NCBI RefSeq assembly: GCF_000720255.1
Contig: NZ_JOJE01000003.1
Coordinates: 186,001-250,000, forward strand
Reading direction: 5' to 3'
DNA length: 64,000 nt
Source: Streptomyces griseus subsp. griseus
GTDB lineage: Bacteria > Actinomycetota > Actinomycetes > Streptomycetales > Streptomycetaceae
The notes under the pieces were generated by a model. The model ran no database searches. It had not been told where the DNA came from and was given only the letters and a program-made list of their open reading frames with translations. The translations under genes and the position numbers were made by a program. Within the stretch, counting starts at the first letter, position 1, and each line of letters opens with the position of its first letter. Shown one piece after another: positions 18,483 through 27,605 of this stretch.

Positions 18483-18519
18483 GGGCCCATGCCTGCCCGG
18501 GCGTGGGCCCTCGGCTTTT
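18483..18519 (+). terminator. intrinsic terminator after the FKBP genes
   Basis: GGGCCCATGC (18483-18492) pairs with GCGTGGGCCC (18501-18510), with one G-T pair, followed by TTTT at 18516-18519. Confidence 0.75.
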
Positions 18520-18584
18520 GTCTGGATACCGCGGAGCGGTACGGTCGTCGCTCGTAGGCACCATAGGGAAGGCGAAGGGCGTCG

Positions 18585-19562
18585 ATGGCCATTGCCAAGG
18601 CAGAGCGGCTGATGAACCTGGCGCTGTGTCTGCTGGGGACCCGGCGGCCGCTGAGCAAGCGTGAGCTGCGCGATTCCATCGAGGCTTACGTCGAGGCCTT
18701 CGGACCGGGGAACGGCGCCTCGGGCAGTGACGACTCCTTCAACCGGATGTTCGAGCGGGACAAGGACGACCTGCGCGAGCTGGGTCTGGTCATCGAGACC
18801 GTGGAGAACCTGGACGGCGAGGTCGGCTACCTGGCCCGCCGGGACAGCAACCGCCTGCCGCCCATCATCCTCGACGCCGAGGAGGCCGCCGCCCTCGGCC
18901 TGGCCGCCAAGGTGTGGCAGCAGGCCCGGCTGGCCGGTGCCGCCAGCGGCGCCCTGCAGAAGCTGCGCGCGGCGGGGCTGCCCGAGGACGTCGACCCCTA
19001 TGAGGCGCACGGCGCGCTGGAGCCCCGTATCCCGGTGCACGAGGCCGCCTTCGAACCGCTGATGCTGGCCTGCCGCGACCGGCGGCCCGTCGTCTTCGAC
19101 TACCGCAAGGCCACCGCCGCCCACCCCGAGTCCCGCCAGGTGGAGCCGTGGGCGCTGGAGTGCTGGCGCGGCCACTGGTATCTGGCGGGCTGGGACCGCG
19201 ACCGGGGTGCCGAGCGGGTGTTCCGGCTCTCCCGGATCACCGGCAGGGTGCGCTCGCGGGGCGCCCGGTTCACCGCCCCGGTGCCCGACGTCGTCACCGT
19301 CCGTGAGACCGTCGCCCGCTGGGCGGGGGAGAGCGCCGACCGCAGCGCGCTGATCCGGCTGCGTTCGGGCGCCGGTTACCCCCTTCGGGCGAAGGCCGTC
19401 TCGGTGCGGGAACTCGGCGACGGCTGGGACGAGTTGGAGATTCCGTACGGGCACGGCCTGGACGCCTGGCTGGTGGAGTTCGGGCCGGACGTGGTGGTCC
19501 TGGAGCCGGCGGAGCTGCGGGCGGACGTCGTGGACCGGCTGCAGGCCGTGGCCAAGGGCTGA
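18585..19562 (+). CDS. pafB: WYL-domain transcription activator PafB
   Basis: 325 residues from ATG 18585. The N-terminal winged helix ('AERLMNLALCLLGTRRPLSKRELRDSIEAY') is followed by the WYL domain ('RRPVVFDYRKATAAHPESRQVEPWALECWRGHWYLAGWDRDRGAERVFRLSRI') and a C-terminal WCX-like segment. In mycobacteria PafB and PafC act together as the LexA-independent activator of the DNA-damage response at RecA-NDp promoters. It is followed 18 bases later by pafC. Three matching promoters occur in this same window (2461-2483, 10431-10453, 22801-22823). Confidence 0.94.
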   Translation: MAIAKAERLMNLALCLLGTRRPLSKRELRDSIEAYVEAFGPGNGASGSDDSFNRMFERDKDDLRELGLVIETVENLDGEVGYLARRDSNRLPPIILDAEEAAALGLAAKVWQQARLAGAASGALQKLRAAGLPEDVDPYEAHGALEPRIPVHEAAFEPLMLACRDRRPVVFDYRKATAAHPESRQVEPWALECWRGHWYLAGWDRDRGAERVFRLSRITGRVRSRGARFTAPVPDVVTVRETVARWAGESADRSALIRLRSGAGYPLRAKAVSVRELGDGWDELEIPYGHGLDAWLVEFGPDVVVLEPAELRADVVDRLQAVAKG

Positions 19563-19580
19563 GGGGGAGCGGACAAGACA

Positions 19581-20645
19581 GTGGCAGGCAAACCGGTCAG
19601 GCCCGCGAACGCCATCGACCAGACCCGGCGGATGCTCTCCCTGGTGACCTACCTCAGGGAGCGCCCCGGAGCCCGGATCGAGGACGTCGCGCGCGCCTTC
19701 GGGATCACCGAGGACGAACTGGTCTCGGATCTCGACGTGCTGCCCATGTGCGGCACCAGCTTCCGCGGCGGCGATCTGCTCGACATCGACACCGACGGCG
19801 AGCGCATCTGGTGGCACAACCCGGCGGCCCTGGCAGCCGAGGCCGCCGAGCCGCTGCGGCTGGCCGCCGACGAGGCGACCGCGCTGCTGGTGGCGGCCCG
19901 GGCCGTGTCGACCCTGCCGGGGTTGCGCGAGAGCGACCGGCAGGCCCTGCTGCGGGCCACCGCCAAGGTGGAGGCGGCCGCAGGTGAGGCGGCGGGCGCC
20001 AGCGCACGTCTGTCGGTGACCTTCGAGTCCGAGGGCGGTGTCTTCGCCGACGTCGACCGGGCGATCTCCGAGCGCCGCCGGCTGTGGATCCGCTACTACT
20101 CACCCGCCCGCGACGAGGTCACCGAGCGCGAGATCGACCCGATCCGCCTGGTCAGCGTCGGCCACACCTATGTGGAGGGCTGGTGCTATCGCTCCGAGGC
20201 GCGCCGCACCTTCCGTCTCGACCGGGTCGCCGAGATCAAGGTCCTCGACGAGCCGTCCGCACCGCCGGAGATCGAACTGCGGGACCTGTCGGAGGCGCTG
20301 GTGCAGCCCGCCGCCGAGGACCCCGAGGTGGTCGTCGAGGTCGGCCCGGGCGGGCGCTGGGTGGCGGAGTACTACCCGCACGACAGCGCGGATGAGCTTT
20401 CCGACGGCGGGCTGCGTATCACTCTGCGCACCCCCGACCCCGCGTCGCTCAGACGGCTGGCGCTGCGGCTCGGGCGCGACGGCCGGATCGTCTCGCCGCA
20501 GGACCTGGCCGACAGTGCCCGCCGGGCCGCCCGCGAGGCGCTCGCGGCCTACGACGGGGTCGAGGCACAGGAGGCGTATCCGGGCCGTGAGGGGCTCGGT
20601 GACCAGCACGACGGGCAGTTCGACAGGCAGGAGCAGGGGCTTTGA
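19581..20645 (+). CDS. pafC: WYL-domain transcription activator PafC
   Basis: 354 residues from GTG 19581. Same architecture as PafB: winged helix ('TRRMLSLVTYLRERPGARIEDVARAFGITEDELVSDLDVLPMCG'), WYL domain ('RRLWIRYYSPARDEVTEREIDPIRLVSVGHTYVEGWCYRSEARRTFRLDRV'), and a C-terminal extension. PafC pairs with PafB in one asymmetric activator. The stop codon overlaps the TTG start of the next small gene by four bases (TTGA), so the downstream gene is translationally coupled. Confidence 0.94.
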   Translation: MAGKPVRPANAIDQTRRMLSLVTYLRERPGARIEDVARAFGITEDELVSDLDVLPMCGTSFRGGDLLDIDTDGERIWWHNPAALAAEAAEPLRLAADEATALLVAARAVSTLPGLRESDRQALLRATAKVEAAAGEAAGASARLSVTFESEGGVFADVDRAISERRRLWIRYYSPARDEVTEREIDPIRLVSVGHTYVEGWCYRSEARRTFRLDRVAEIKVLDEPSAPPEIELRDLSEALVQPAAEDPEVVVEVGPGGRWVAEYYPHDSADELSDGGLRITLRTPDPASLRRLALRLGRDGRIVSPQDLADSARRAAREALAAYDGVEAQEAYPGREGLGDQHDGQFDRQEQGL

Positions 20646-20929
20646 GCGAGTCGGCGTCGTCCGGGGTGGGCATGTCGGTGGCCTCCGCCTTCGCGGGGAT
20701 GCAGAGCGTGGCCCCCGTGGTGTTCCGGGCCGGCTGCCCGGAATGCCGGGGCCGCTTCGAGCTCGCCGCGAGCGCACTGCGCCTGGCCATCGGCGCCACG
20801 AGCCGCACCACCTTCTACTCCTTCACCTGCCCCGCCTGCGGTGCCTCGGTCCGCAAGCCGGCCGGGGAGCGGGTCGTGGAGTTGCTGACCGGTGGCGGGG
20901 TACGCACCCTGCGGCTGCACACCCCGTAG
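20642..20929 (+). CDS. small zinc-ribbon protein downstream of pafC
   Basis: 95 residues from TTG 20642, overlapping the pafC stop; AGGAG and GGGG lie just upstream. An alternative start is ATG 20672. Two CPxC pairs ('AGCPECRG' and 'FTCPACGA') about 33 residues apart form a zinc ribbon. There is no signal peptide or membrane segment. I know of no assigned function; the tight coupling to pafBC suggests an accessory role, which is inference only. Confidence 0.75.
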   Translation: MSESASSGVGMSVASAFAGMQSVAPVVFRAGCPECRGRFELAASALRLAIGATSRTTFYSFTCPACGASVRKPAGERVVELLTGGGVRTLRLHTP

Positions 20930-20949
20930 CAGGGTCTAGGCTCGGCGTC

Positions 20950-21144
20950 ATGTTCTGGCCGATGTTCGCGGTTGCTGTGGGTTTCCTGGGTCTCGCCGTG
21001 CTCGGTGTGCTCGCGGTGCGGGTCTTCGTTGAGGCCCAGCGGCTGGGGCGGCAGGTGACCGATTCCGCGCGGCGTATCAGCAGGGCGGCGGAGGAGCTGG
21101 AACGGGCGTCCGCCAGTGCCGCCCGCGCTGTCGATTCCCTGTGA
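20950..21144 (+). CDS. short single-pass membrane protein
   Basis: 64 residues from ATG 20950, 20 bases after the zinc-ribbon gene. One transmembrane helix ('FAVAVGFLGLAVLGVLAVRVFVEA') is followed by an amphipathic helix with regular charge ('RLGRQVTDSARRISRAAEELERASASAA'). The shape is like TatA/TatB, and the next gene is tatA, but the Tat hinge motif (FG) is missing. It may be a helper of the export machinery or an unrelated small envelope protein; I cannot decide. Confidence 0.7.
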   Translation: MFWPMFAVAVGFLGLAVLGVLAVRVFVEAQRLGRQVTDSARRISRAAEELERASASAARAVDSL

Positions 21145-21336
21145 CACGGACGTCGTCGGCTGTGAGTCCCGTGATCCACGCGTTTTGGGCCACTTCGACC
21201 TGTCAACTTGACGCCCTCGCCAGGTACGCTGCTGGTCGCGGCACGGAAAACGAGGCCCGTTCCGCTGACCGGGAGTACGCACGGGGATTGCCTCACGTTT
21301 ACCCCTGAGCGTTACGATCGCTGCCAACACGATCGT

Positions 21337-21363
21337 TCGGACATGTGTCCGACCGGTCGGACA
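21337..21363. promoter_or_regulatory. triple half-site palindrome upstream of tatA
   Basis: TCGGACA (21337-21343), TGTCCGA (21346-21352) and TCGGACA (21357-21363) alternate in orientation. The first pair forms an inverted repeat with a two-base centre, and bases 21349-21360 (CCGACCGGTCGG) are a perfect palindrome. The cluster ends 39 bases before the tatA start. It looks like an operator for a dimeric regulator. Confidence 0.45.
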
Positions 21364-21402
21364 GCACCCCACCCAGCCGCCTCGGTGAGAAGGTAAAGAC
21401 TT

Positions 21403-21690
21403 ATGTTCGGAAGGCTCGGCGCCCCCGAGATCATTCTCATCCTCGTCGTCATCATCCTGCTGTTCGGCGCGAAGAAGCTTCCCGACATGGCTCGCTCGCT
21501 CGGCAAGTCCGCGCGCATCCTCAAGAGCGAGGCCAAGGCGATGAAGGACGAGGGCAACAACTCCTCCACCCCGGCCGGTCCGCCCAACGATGGCGAGCAG
21601 CCCCCGGCTCAGCGCACCATCCAGTCCGCGCCCGGCGATGTGACCAGCTCCCGCCCGGTCAGCGAGCCGACGGACACGACCAAGCGCTGA
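21403..21690 (+). CDS. tatA: twin-arginine translocase subunit TatA
   Basis: 95 residues from ATG 21403 (GAAGG upstream). One N-terminal membrane helix '[30 protein letters not shown]' contains the FG hinge, followed by the amphipathic helix and a Pro/Ser-rich disordered tail. TatA subunits assemble with TatC to move folded proteins across the membrane. It is followed 47 bases later by tatC. Confidence 0.96.
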   Translation: MFGRLGAPEIILILVVIILLFGAKKLPDMARSLGKSARILKSEAKAMKDEGNNSSTPAGPPNDGEQPPAQRTIQSAPGDVTSSRPVSEPTDTTKR

Positions 21691-21737
21691 CGCAGGGCCG
21701 GTGACCTCCGGCCCGCTGCACGAGATGGGAACGTGGG

Positions 21738-22682
21738 TTGCTGAAGTCTGCCCGCAAGCAGGAGAGGGACCCCGAGGGGCGGATGCCCCTCGGCGATCAC
21801 CTTCGTGAGCTGCGCAACCGGCTTGTGAAGGCTGTCCTCGCGATCGTCGTCATCACGATCGTGGCCGCCTTCTTCTACAAGGACATCATCGAGTTCTTCA
21901 CGAACCCGATCTTGGACGCGGTGGGGTGCAAGTCGACCTTCTCCGAGCTGGCGCAGCAACGGAGCGGTACCTGCGCCCGTATCGTCCTGAACGGCCTGCT
22001 CACCCCCTTCACACTCGCCCTCAAGGTCTCCCTGATGGCCGGTGTGATCTTCGCGTCGCCTGTCTGGCTCTACCAGCTCTGGGCGTTCGTCGCTCCCGGG
22101 CTGCACAAGCACGAGAGGAAGTACGCCTACGCGTTCGTCGGCACGGGCGTACCGCTGTTCCTCGGCGGTGGATTCTTCGCGTACAAGACGCTGCCCACCA
22201 TGGCGAAGGTGCTCCTCGAGTTCTCGCCCGCCGATCTCGACAACCAGCTGCCGCTGGACGACCTGCTGGACCTCGTCGTCCGTATGGTGCTCGTCTTCGG
22301 TCTCTCCTTCGAGCTGCCGCTGCTGCTCGTCATGCTCAACCTGACCGGTGTGCTGTCCGGCAAGCGGATGCTCGGCTGGTGGCGGGGCATGATCATGGGT
22401 ATCACCGTCTTCGCGGCCGTGGCCACACCCAGCACCGATCCGCTGACCATGCTGGCGCTGGCCGGGCCGATCTGGGTCCTGTACTTCTGCGCGACAGCTT
22501 TCTCCCTGATGAACGACAACCGCCGCCGCCGCCGCGAGGCCGAGGGACCTGACGACGACGAGGCCTCCGAACTGGACCTCACGCCCGAGGACATCGGCGA
22601 GGTCGAGGCCGTCCCCGCCAGCCGGGCGCTGCCCGAGCAGGCGAGCACGGACCGGGTCAACGGCTACGACGACGTGACCTGA
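21738..22682 (+). CDS. tatC: twin-arginine translocase subunit TatC
   Basis: 314 residues from TTG 21738. The signature 'MPLGDHLRELRNRLVKAVLAI' and the six-helix core are present, with the conserved periplasmic loop 'GLLTPFTLALKVSLMAGVIFASPVWLYQLWAFVAPGLHKHERKYAYAF'. The C-terminal 60 residues form an acidic cytosolic tail. TatC recognises the twin-arginine signal. An Arg-Lys-rich stretch after the last helix ('NDNRRRRREAEGP') obeys the positive-inside rule. Confidence 0.95.
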   Translation: MLKSARKQERDPEGRMPLGDHLRELRNRLVKAVLAIVVITIVAAFFYKDIIEFFTNPILDAVGCKSTFSELAQQRSGTCARIVLNGLLTPFTLALKVSLMAGVIFASPVWLYQLWAFVAPGLHKHERKYAYAFVGTGVPLFLGGGFFAYKTLPTMAKVLLEFSPADLDNQLPLDDLLDLVVRMVLVFGLSFELPLLLVMLNLTGVLSGKRMLGWWRGMIMGITVFAAVATPSTDPLTMLALAGPIWVLYFCATAFSLMNDNRRRRREAEGPDDDEASELDLTPEDIGEVEAVPASRALPEQASTDRVNGYDDVT

Positions 22683-22800
22683 CACCGGCGCTCGAGGAGC
22701 GTGCCGGGGCCCACAAGTGCCCGGCGCGCCCCCGGTGTAGCGCCGTGAGCTGCGTGAACTGCAGGTTTCACAGCCATCGATCCGGATAATGATCGTCCTG

Positions 22801-22823
22801 TTGTCAGTGCGGCCCGGTACGCT
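22801..22823 (+). promoter_or_regulatory. PafBC/RecA-NDp-type damage promoter of the helicase gene
   Basis: TTGTCAGTG (22801-22809), eight bases, then TACGCT (22818-22823): a complete match to tTGTCRGTg-N8-TAnnnT. The -10 ends ten bases before the ATG at 22834, so the leader is only a few bases long. Confidence 0.75.
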
Positions 22824-22833
22824 CGAAAGCACG

Positions 22834-25647
22834 ATGACAGAGGACCTCTCACCGGCCGAGCGGTACGCGGCAGCACGTAGGCGCGCTGTCGAGCAGGCCA
22901 CCGCGCTCGCGTCCTTCCGCGAGATGTACGACTTCGGTCTCGACCCCTTCCAGATCGAGGCCTGCCAGGCACTCGAGGCCGGCAAGGGCGTGCTGGTGGC
23001 CGCCCCCACCGGTTCCGGCAAGACGATCGTGGGCGAGTTCGCCGTCCACCTCGCCCTCCAGCAGGGCAAGAAGTGCTTCTACACGACACCGATCAAGGCG
23101 CTGTCGAACCAGAAGTACGCCGACTTGTGCCGCCGTTACGGCAGTGCGAAGGTCGGTCTGCTCACCGGCGACAACAGCGTCAACTCCGACGCCCCGGTGG
23201 TCGTGATGACCACCGAGGTGCTGCGGAACATGCTCTACGCGGGCTCGCAGACTCTGATCGGCCTCGGGTACGTGGTCATGGACGAGGTGCACTACCTCTC
23301 CGACCGCTTCCGAGGCGCGGTCTGGGAAGAGGTGATCATCCACCTTCCCGAGTCCGTGACACTGGTGTCGCTGTCGGCGACCGTGTCGAACGCCGAGGAG
23401 TTCGGCGACTGGCTCGACACCGTCCGCGGCGACACCGAGGTGATCGTCTCGGAGCACCGGCCGGTGCCGCTGTTCCAGCACGTCCTGGCCGGGCGCCGGA
23501 TGTACGACCTGTTCGAGGAGGGCGAGGGGCACAGAAAGGCCGTCAACCCCGACCTCGCGCGCCTGGCCCGCATGGAGGCCAGCCGACCGTCGTACCAGGA
23601 CCGCCGACGCGGCCGCGCCATGCGCGAGGCCGACCGCGAGCGTGAGCGCAGGCAGCGCTCACGCGTGTGGACGCCGAGCCGGCCCGAGGTCATCGAACGG
23701 CTCGACGCCGAGGGCCTGCTGCCCGCCATCACCTTCATCTTCAGCCGCGCCGCCTGCCAGGCCGCCGTCGAACAGTGCCTGTACGCGGGCCTGCGGCTCA
23801 ACGACGACGAGGCCCGGGAGAAGGTGCGCGCGCTCGTCGAGGAGCGCACTGCCTCCATCCCGGCCGAGGACCTGCACGTCCTCGGCTACTACGAGTGGCT
23901 GGAGGGTCTGGAGCGAGGCATCGCCGCCCACCACGCGGGCATGCTGCCGACGTTCAAGGAGGTCGTCGAGGAACTCTTCGTACGCGGCCTGGTCAAGGCG
24001 GTGTTCGCCACCGAGACCCTCGCCCTGGGCATCAACATGCCCGCCCGCTCGGTGGTGCTGGAGAAGCTCGTCAAGTGGAACGGCGAACAGCACGCCGACA
24101 TCACCCCCGGCGAGTACACCCAGTTGACCGGGCGTGCCGGGCGGCGCGGCATCGACGTCGAGGGCCACGCCGTGGTGCTGTGGCAGCGCGGGATGAACCC
24201 CGACCACCTCGCCGGGCTCGCCGGTACGCGCACGTATCCGCTGCGCTCCAGCTTCAAGCCGTCGTACAACATGGCGGTCAACCTGGTCGAGCAGTTCGGC
24301 CGGCACCGTTCGCGCGAGCTGCTCGAAACGTCCTTCGCGCAGTTCCAGGCCGACAAGTCGGTGGTCGGGATCTCCCGGCAGGTGCAGCGCAACGAGGAGG
24401 GGCTGGAAGGCTACAAGGCCTCCATGACCTGCCACCTCGGCGACTTCGACGAGTACGCGCGACTGCGTCGTGACCTCAAGGACCGCGAGACCGAGCTGGC
24501 CCGGCAGGGCGCGTCGCAGCGGCGCGCGGAGGCGGCCGTGGCGCTGGAGAAGCTGAAGCCGGGCGATGTCATCCACGTCCCGACGGGCAAGTACGCCGGT
24601 CTGGCGCTGGTGTTGGACCCGGGGCTGCCCGCCGGCCGCTCCAACGGCCACCGCGGGTTCGAGCAGCACGACGGGCCCCGCCCGCTGGTGCTGACCGCCG
24701 AGCGGCAGGTCAAGCGGCTCGCGTCGATGGACTTCCCGGTGCCGGTCGAGCCGTTGGAGCGGATGCGGATCCCGAAGTCGTTCAACCCCCGTTCCCCGCA
24801 GTCCCGTCGGGACCTCGCCTCCGCGCTGCGTACCAAGGCGGGGCACATTCCGCCGGAGCGGGCCCGCAAGTCGCGGTCGCAGGCCGCCGACGACCGGGAG
24901 ATCGCCCGGCTGCGCACGGCGATCCGGGCGCATCCCTGCCACGGGTGCGGCGACCGTGAGGACCACGCGCGGTGGGCCGAGCGCTACCACCGGCTGCTGC
25001 GGGACACCTCGCAGCTGGAGCGGCGCATCGAGGGGCGCACGAACACCATCGCCCGGACCTTCGACCGGATCGTGGCGTTGCTGACCGAGCTGGACTATCT
25101 GCGCGCCGACGAGGTCACCGAGCACGGGAAGCGGCTCGCGCGGCTGTACGGCGAGCTCGATCTGCTGGCCAGTGAGTGTTTGCGGGCCGGTGTCTGGGAG
25201 GGGCTCGCGCCCGCCGAACTCGCCGCGTGCGTCTCCGCGTTGGTGTACGAGGCGCGGGTCGGGGACGACGCGATGGCACCGAAGCTGCCGTCCGGCAAGG
25301 CGAAGGCGGCGCTGGGGGAGATGGTGCGCATCTGGGGGCGGCTGGACGCGCTGGAGGAGGACTTCCGGATCAGCCAGACGGAGGGAGTCGGGCAGCGCGA
25401 GCCCGATCTCGGGTTCGCCTGGGCCGCGTACATGTGGGCGTCCGGGAAGGGCCTCGACGAGGTGCTGCGGGAGGCGGAGATGCCCGCGGGCGACTTCGTG
25501 CGGTGGTGCAAGCAGGTGATCGACGTGCTGGGGCAGATCTCTGCGGCGGCGCCTGTCTCCGCGGAGAGCTCGACCGTGGCGAAGGCTGCGCGCAAGGCTG
25601 TTGATCAGTTGCTGCGGGGAGTTGTGGCCTACTCGTCCGTGGGGTGA
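22834..25647 (+). CDS. Ski2/HelY-like DEAD-box-type helicase
   Basis: 937 residues from ATG 22834. Helicase core motifs are all visible: Q-like 'FDPFQIEACQALEAGKG', Walker A 'AAPTGSGKT' (about 56-64), 'TTPIKALSNQKYADL', DEVH box (about 150-153, 'VMDEVHYLSD'), 'LSATVSNAEEFGDW', 'HHAGMLPTFKEVVEELF', 'ATETLALGINMPAR', and 'QLTGRAGRRGID'. The C-terminal half resembles the DSHCT domain of Ski2/Mtr4 proteins. Actinobacterial HelY has this architecture; RNA or DNA unwinding in repair or RNA decay has been proposed. The damage-type promoter argues for a repair role. Confidence 0.9.
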   Translation: MTEDLSPAERYAAARRRAVEQATALASFREMYDFGLDPFQIEACQALEAGKGVLVAAPTGSGKTIVGEFAVHLALQQGKKCFYTTPIKALSNQKYADLCRRYGSAKVGLLTGDNSVNSDAPVVVMTTEVLRNMLYAGSQTLIGLGYVVMDEVHYLSDRFRGAVWEEVIIHLPESVTLVSLSATVSNAEEFGDWLDTVRGDTEVIVSEHRPVPLFQHVLAGRRMYDLFEEGEGHRKAVNPDLARLARMEASRPSYQDRRRGRAMREADRERERRQRSRVWTPSRPEVIERLDAEGLLPAITFIFSRAACQAAVEQCLYAGLRLNDDEAREKVRALVEERTASIPAEDLHVLGYYEWLEGLERGIAAHHAGMLPTFKEVVEELFVRGLVKAVFATETLALGINMPARSVVLEKLVKWNGEQHADITPGEYTQLTGRAGRRGIDVEGHAVVLWQRGMNPDHLAGLAGTRTYPLRSSFKPSYNMAVNLVEQFGRHRSRELLETSFAQFQADKSVVGISRQVQRNEEGLEGYKASMTCHLGDFDEYARLRRDLKDRETELARQGASQRRAEAAVALEKLKPGDVIHVPTGKYAGLALVLDPGLPAGRSNGHRGFEQHDGPRPLVLTAERQVKRLASMDFPVPVEPLERMRIPKSFNPRSPQSRRDLASALRTKAGHIPPERARKSRSQAADDREIARLRTAIRAHPCHGCGDREDHARWAERYHRLLRDTSQLERRIEGRTNTIARTFDRIVALLTELDYLRADEVTEHGKRLARLYGELDLLASECLRAGVWEGLAPAELAACVSALVYEARVGDDAMAPKLPSGKAKAALGEMVRIWGRLDALEEDFRISQTEGVGQREPDLGFAWAAYMWASGKGLDEVLREAEMPAGDFVRWCKQVIDVLGQISAAAPVSAESSTVAKAARKAVDQLLRGVVAYSSVG

Positions 25648-25670
25648 TCTCCCCCAGGGGGTCGCACCGA

Positions 25671-25700
25671 AGCCGCTCACCCATCCGGGTGGGCGGCTTT
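25671..25700 (+). terminator. terminator after the helicase gene
   Basis: GCCGCTCACCC (25672-25682) pairs with GGGTGGGCGGC (25687-25697) with one G-T pair and a four-base loop, followed by TTT. Confidence 0.75.
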
Positions 25701-25967
25701 CGTATGCCCGTTTTCTGTAACGGTGTGTGTTCGAATGGGGGCGCTGTGTGTAAAACGGCCGAGCGTACTCCTCTTCTGCGCCCCGTTTCAGGCGGTTGCC
25801 GAATATGACACGACGATGATCCGGTCGGACTAAGCTCGCCCGCAGCGCACCGAGTTGAGAGTATTCGTGCGTTTGTTCCCGAATCTTCCAGAAGATCCAG
25901 GGCGTTTGTATGACACACCCCCTGCAAGCTCCACCGATCCCCAGCCGACTCGTTTCAGAGGGCCCAC
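25701..25967. other. spacer upstream of the conservon
   Basis: With the terminator this gap between genes is 320 bases. I found no supported coding region. It is less GC-rich than its surroundings, and TAAGCT at 25831-25836 is a possible -10 for the conservon, without a recognisable -35. Confidence 0.3.
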
Positions 25968-27605
25968 ATGGTGAGTGTTCAGTCCCCACCCGGACGCCGT
26001 GAACTTCCCTACGCACGCGTGCTGTTGTTCCCGGCGATACTGATGGCCGCGGCCACCGGGGCCGCCGTCGCGCTCGTGGCGGAGCCGGCCCGGATCGCCG
26101 TCGGCGTATGCGGAGCCGTGGCGACCGTCCTGGTGATCGCGGCGGCGGCCGAGGCGGTGCGCCGAGGCCGGCAGACGCGCAGACTCCGCGCGGAGCACGC
26201 CCAGCACACCGCGCACCTTCAGCAGCGCATCGCCGCCCGCGAGGCGGAGAGCAACCTCCTCGGGCACGAGCTGCTGCCCAGCGCGCTCCAGCGCATGAAG
26301 CGCGGGTTCTCACCCAGGGAGGTGATGCTGCAACTGGCGGAGTACGAGCCCTCCTTCAAGGACCTCCCGGAGGGGCACCGCGAGGTCATCAGGTCCGTGC
26401 TCAGGATCGTCGACATGGAGGAGAACATCCGTGACTCGGCGTTGAGCTCCTTCGTCAGCATCGCCCGCCGCGTCCAGGCCATCGTCCACCAGCAGGCCAA
26501 GGAACTCCGGGAAATGGAGGAGGACCACGGCCGCAACCCCGAGGTCTTCGACGACCTGCTGCGCATCGACCACGGCAACGCCCTGATCGGCCGGCTCGCC
26601 GACTCCGTCGCCGTGCTCGGCGGCGGCCGCCCCGGCCGCCAGTGGCCCGAACCCGTGCCGCTGTACAGCGTGCTGCGCGGTGCCATGTCCCGGATCCTGG
26701 AGTACCCCCGCATCTCGCTGGACTCCATCGCCAAGGTCAACGTCCGCGGCATCTCCGTCGAGCCGGTCATCCACGCGGCCGCCGAACTCCTCGACAACGC
26801 CACCCGCTACTCGCCGCCGACGAGCAAGGTCCACGTCAACGCGACCGAGGTGCAGACCGGCATCGCCATCGAGATCGAGGACGCCGGCGTCAGCCTCACC
26901 GACGAGTCCCGCGTCAAGGTCGAGGGCATGCTGGAGGCCGCCAAGGCCGGTGTCGCCATCCAGGACATGAATGACAGCACCCCGCGCCTGGGCCTCGCGA
27001 TCGTCGGCCGTCTGTGCACGCAGTTCAACATGCAGTGCTCGCTGCGTGCCTCCGCCTACGGCGGTGTCCGCGCCGTCCTCGTCATCCCGAGCGAGATGCT
27101 CACCGACGCCCCGGCCTCCGGCTACGCCCACGGCATCGGCGCCACCTCCCTGCCGACGGTCGGCCCCGACGCGGTCGAGGGCCCCAAGCGCCGGCCGAAG
27201 AAGCGCCGTCCCACCAGCCCGAAGATCCCCGCCTCGGTCTCCATGGAGGACGAGATCCCCGAGGTCACCGAGTGGACCGAGAAGGGCCTGCCGCAGCGCC
27301 GCAGCCGTATGAAGATCCCCCTTTCCCAGCGCTACGCCGAGATGGCGGAGGCCGAGCGGCTGGAGCGCGAGGGCAAGGAGGACATCTGGACCAAGCACCA
27401 GCGCCAGGCCGAACCAGAGCCCGAGCCCGAGGACGACGCCCCGCCCCCCGGCATGTGGGTCGAGGCCTTCTGGGAGGGCCTGAAGAAGGACAACCCGGGC
27501 GTCCACCCGACCGACTTCACCCGCAACCCGACCGCGTACACGCACCTGCTCGAGAACTCGCCTCTCGGCAGGACCGAAACCGATGACGAGGGGGACCTCA
27601 AGTGA
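25968..27605 (+). CDS. cvnA9: conservon sensor-like ATPase (CvnA/RarA type)
   Basis: 545 residues from ATG 25968. Two N-terminal membrane helices ('VLLFPAILMAAATGAAVALVA', 'IAVGVCGAVATVLVIAAAAE') precede a cytosolic region and a HATPase domain whose N box is 'AAELLDNATRYSPPTSKVHV' and G box '...STPRLGLAIVGRLC'. There is no clear phosphoacceptor His motif, as in other CvnA proteins. The C-terminal 170 residues are charged and disordered. In S. coelicolor the cvn9 (rar) proteins form a membrane-associated complex that represses aerial development; the paralogue number is inferred from gene neighbours and recall. Confidence 0.9.
   Translation: MVSVQSPPGRRELPYARVLLFPAILMAAATGAAVALVAEPARIAVGVCGAVATVLVIAAAAEAVRRGRQTRRLRAEHAQHTAHLQQRIAAREAESNLLGHELLPSALQRMKRGFSPREVMLQLAEYEPSFKDLPEGHREVIRSVLRIVDMEENIRDSALSSFVSIARRVQAIVHQQAKELREMEEDHGRNPEVFDDLLRIDHGNALIGRLADSVAVLGGGRPGRQWPEPVPLYSVLRGAMSRILEYPRISLDSIAKVNVRGISVEPVIHAAAELLDNATRYSPPTSKVHVNATEVQTGIAIEIEDAGVSLTDESRVKVEGMLEAAKAGVAIQDMNDSTPRLGLAIVGRLCTQFNMQCSLRASAYGGVRAVLVIPSEMLTDAPASGYAHGIGATSLPTVGPDAVEGPKRRPKKRRPTSPKIPASVSMEDEIPEVTEWTEKGLPQRRSRMKIPLSQRYAEMAEAERLEREGKEDIWTKHQRQAEPEPEPEDDAPPPGMWVEAFWEGLKKDNPGVHPTDFTRNPTAYTHLLENSPLGRTETDDEGDLK

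Noticed and set aside
21208..21230. RecA-NDp promoter for tatA
   Set aside because: TTGACG-N11-TACGCT has the right spacing but lacks the TGTCRG core.
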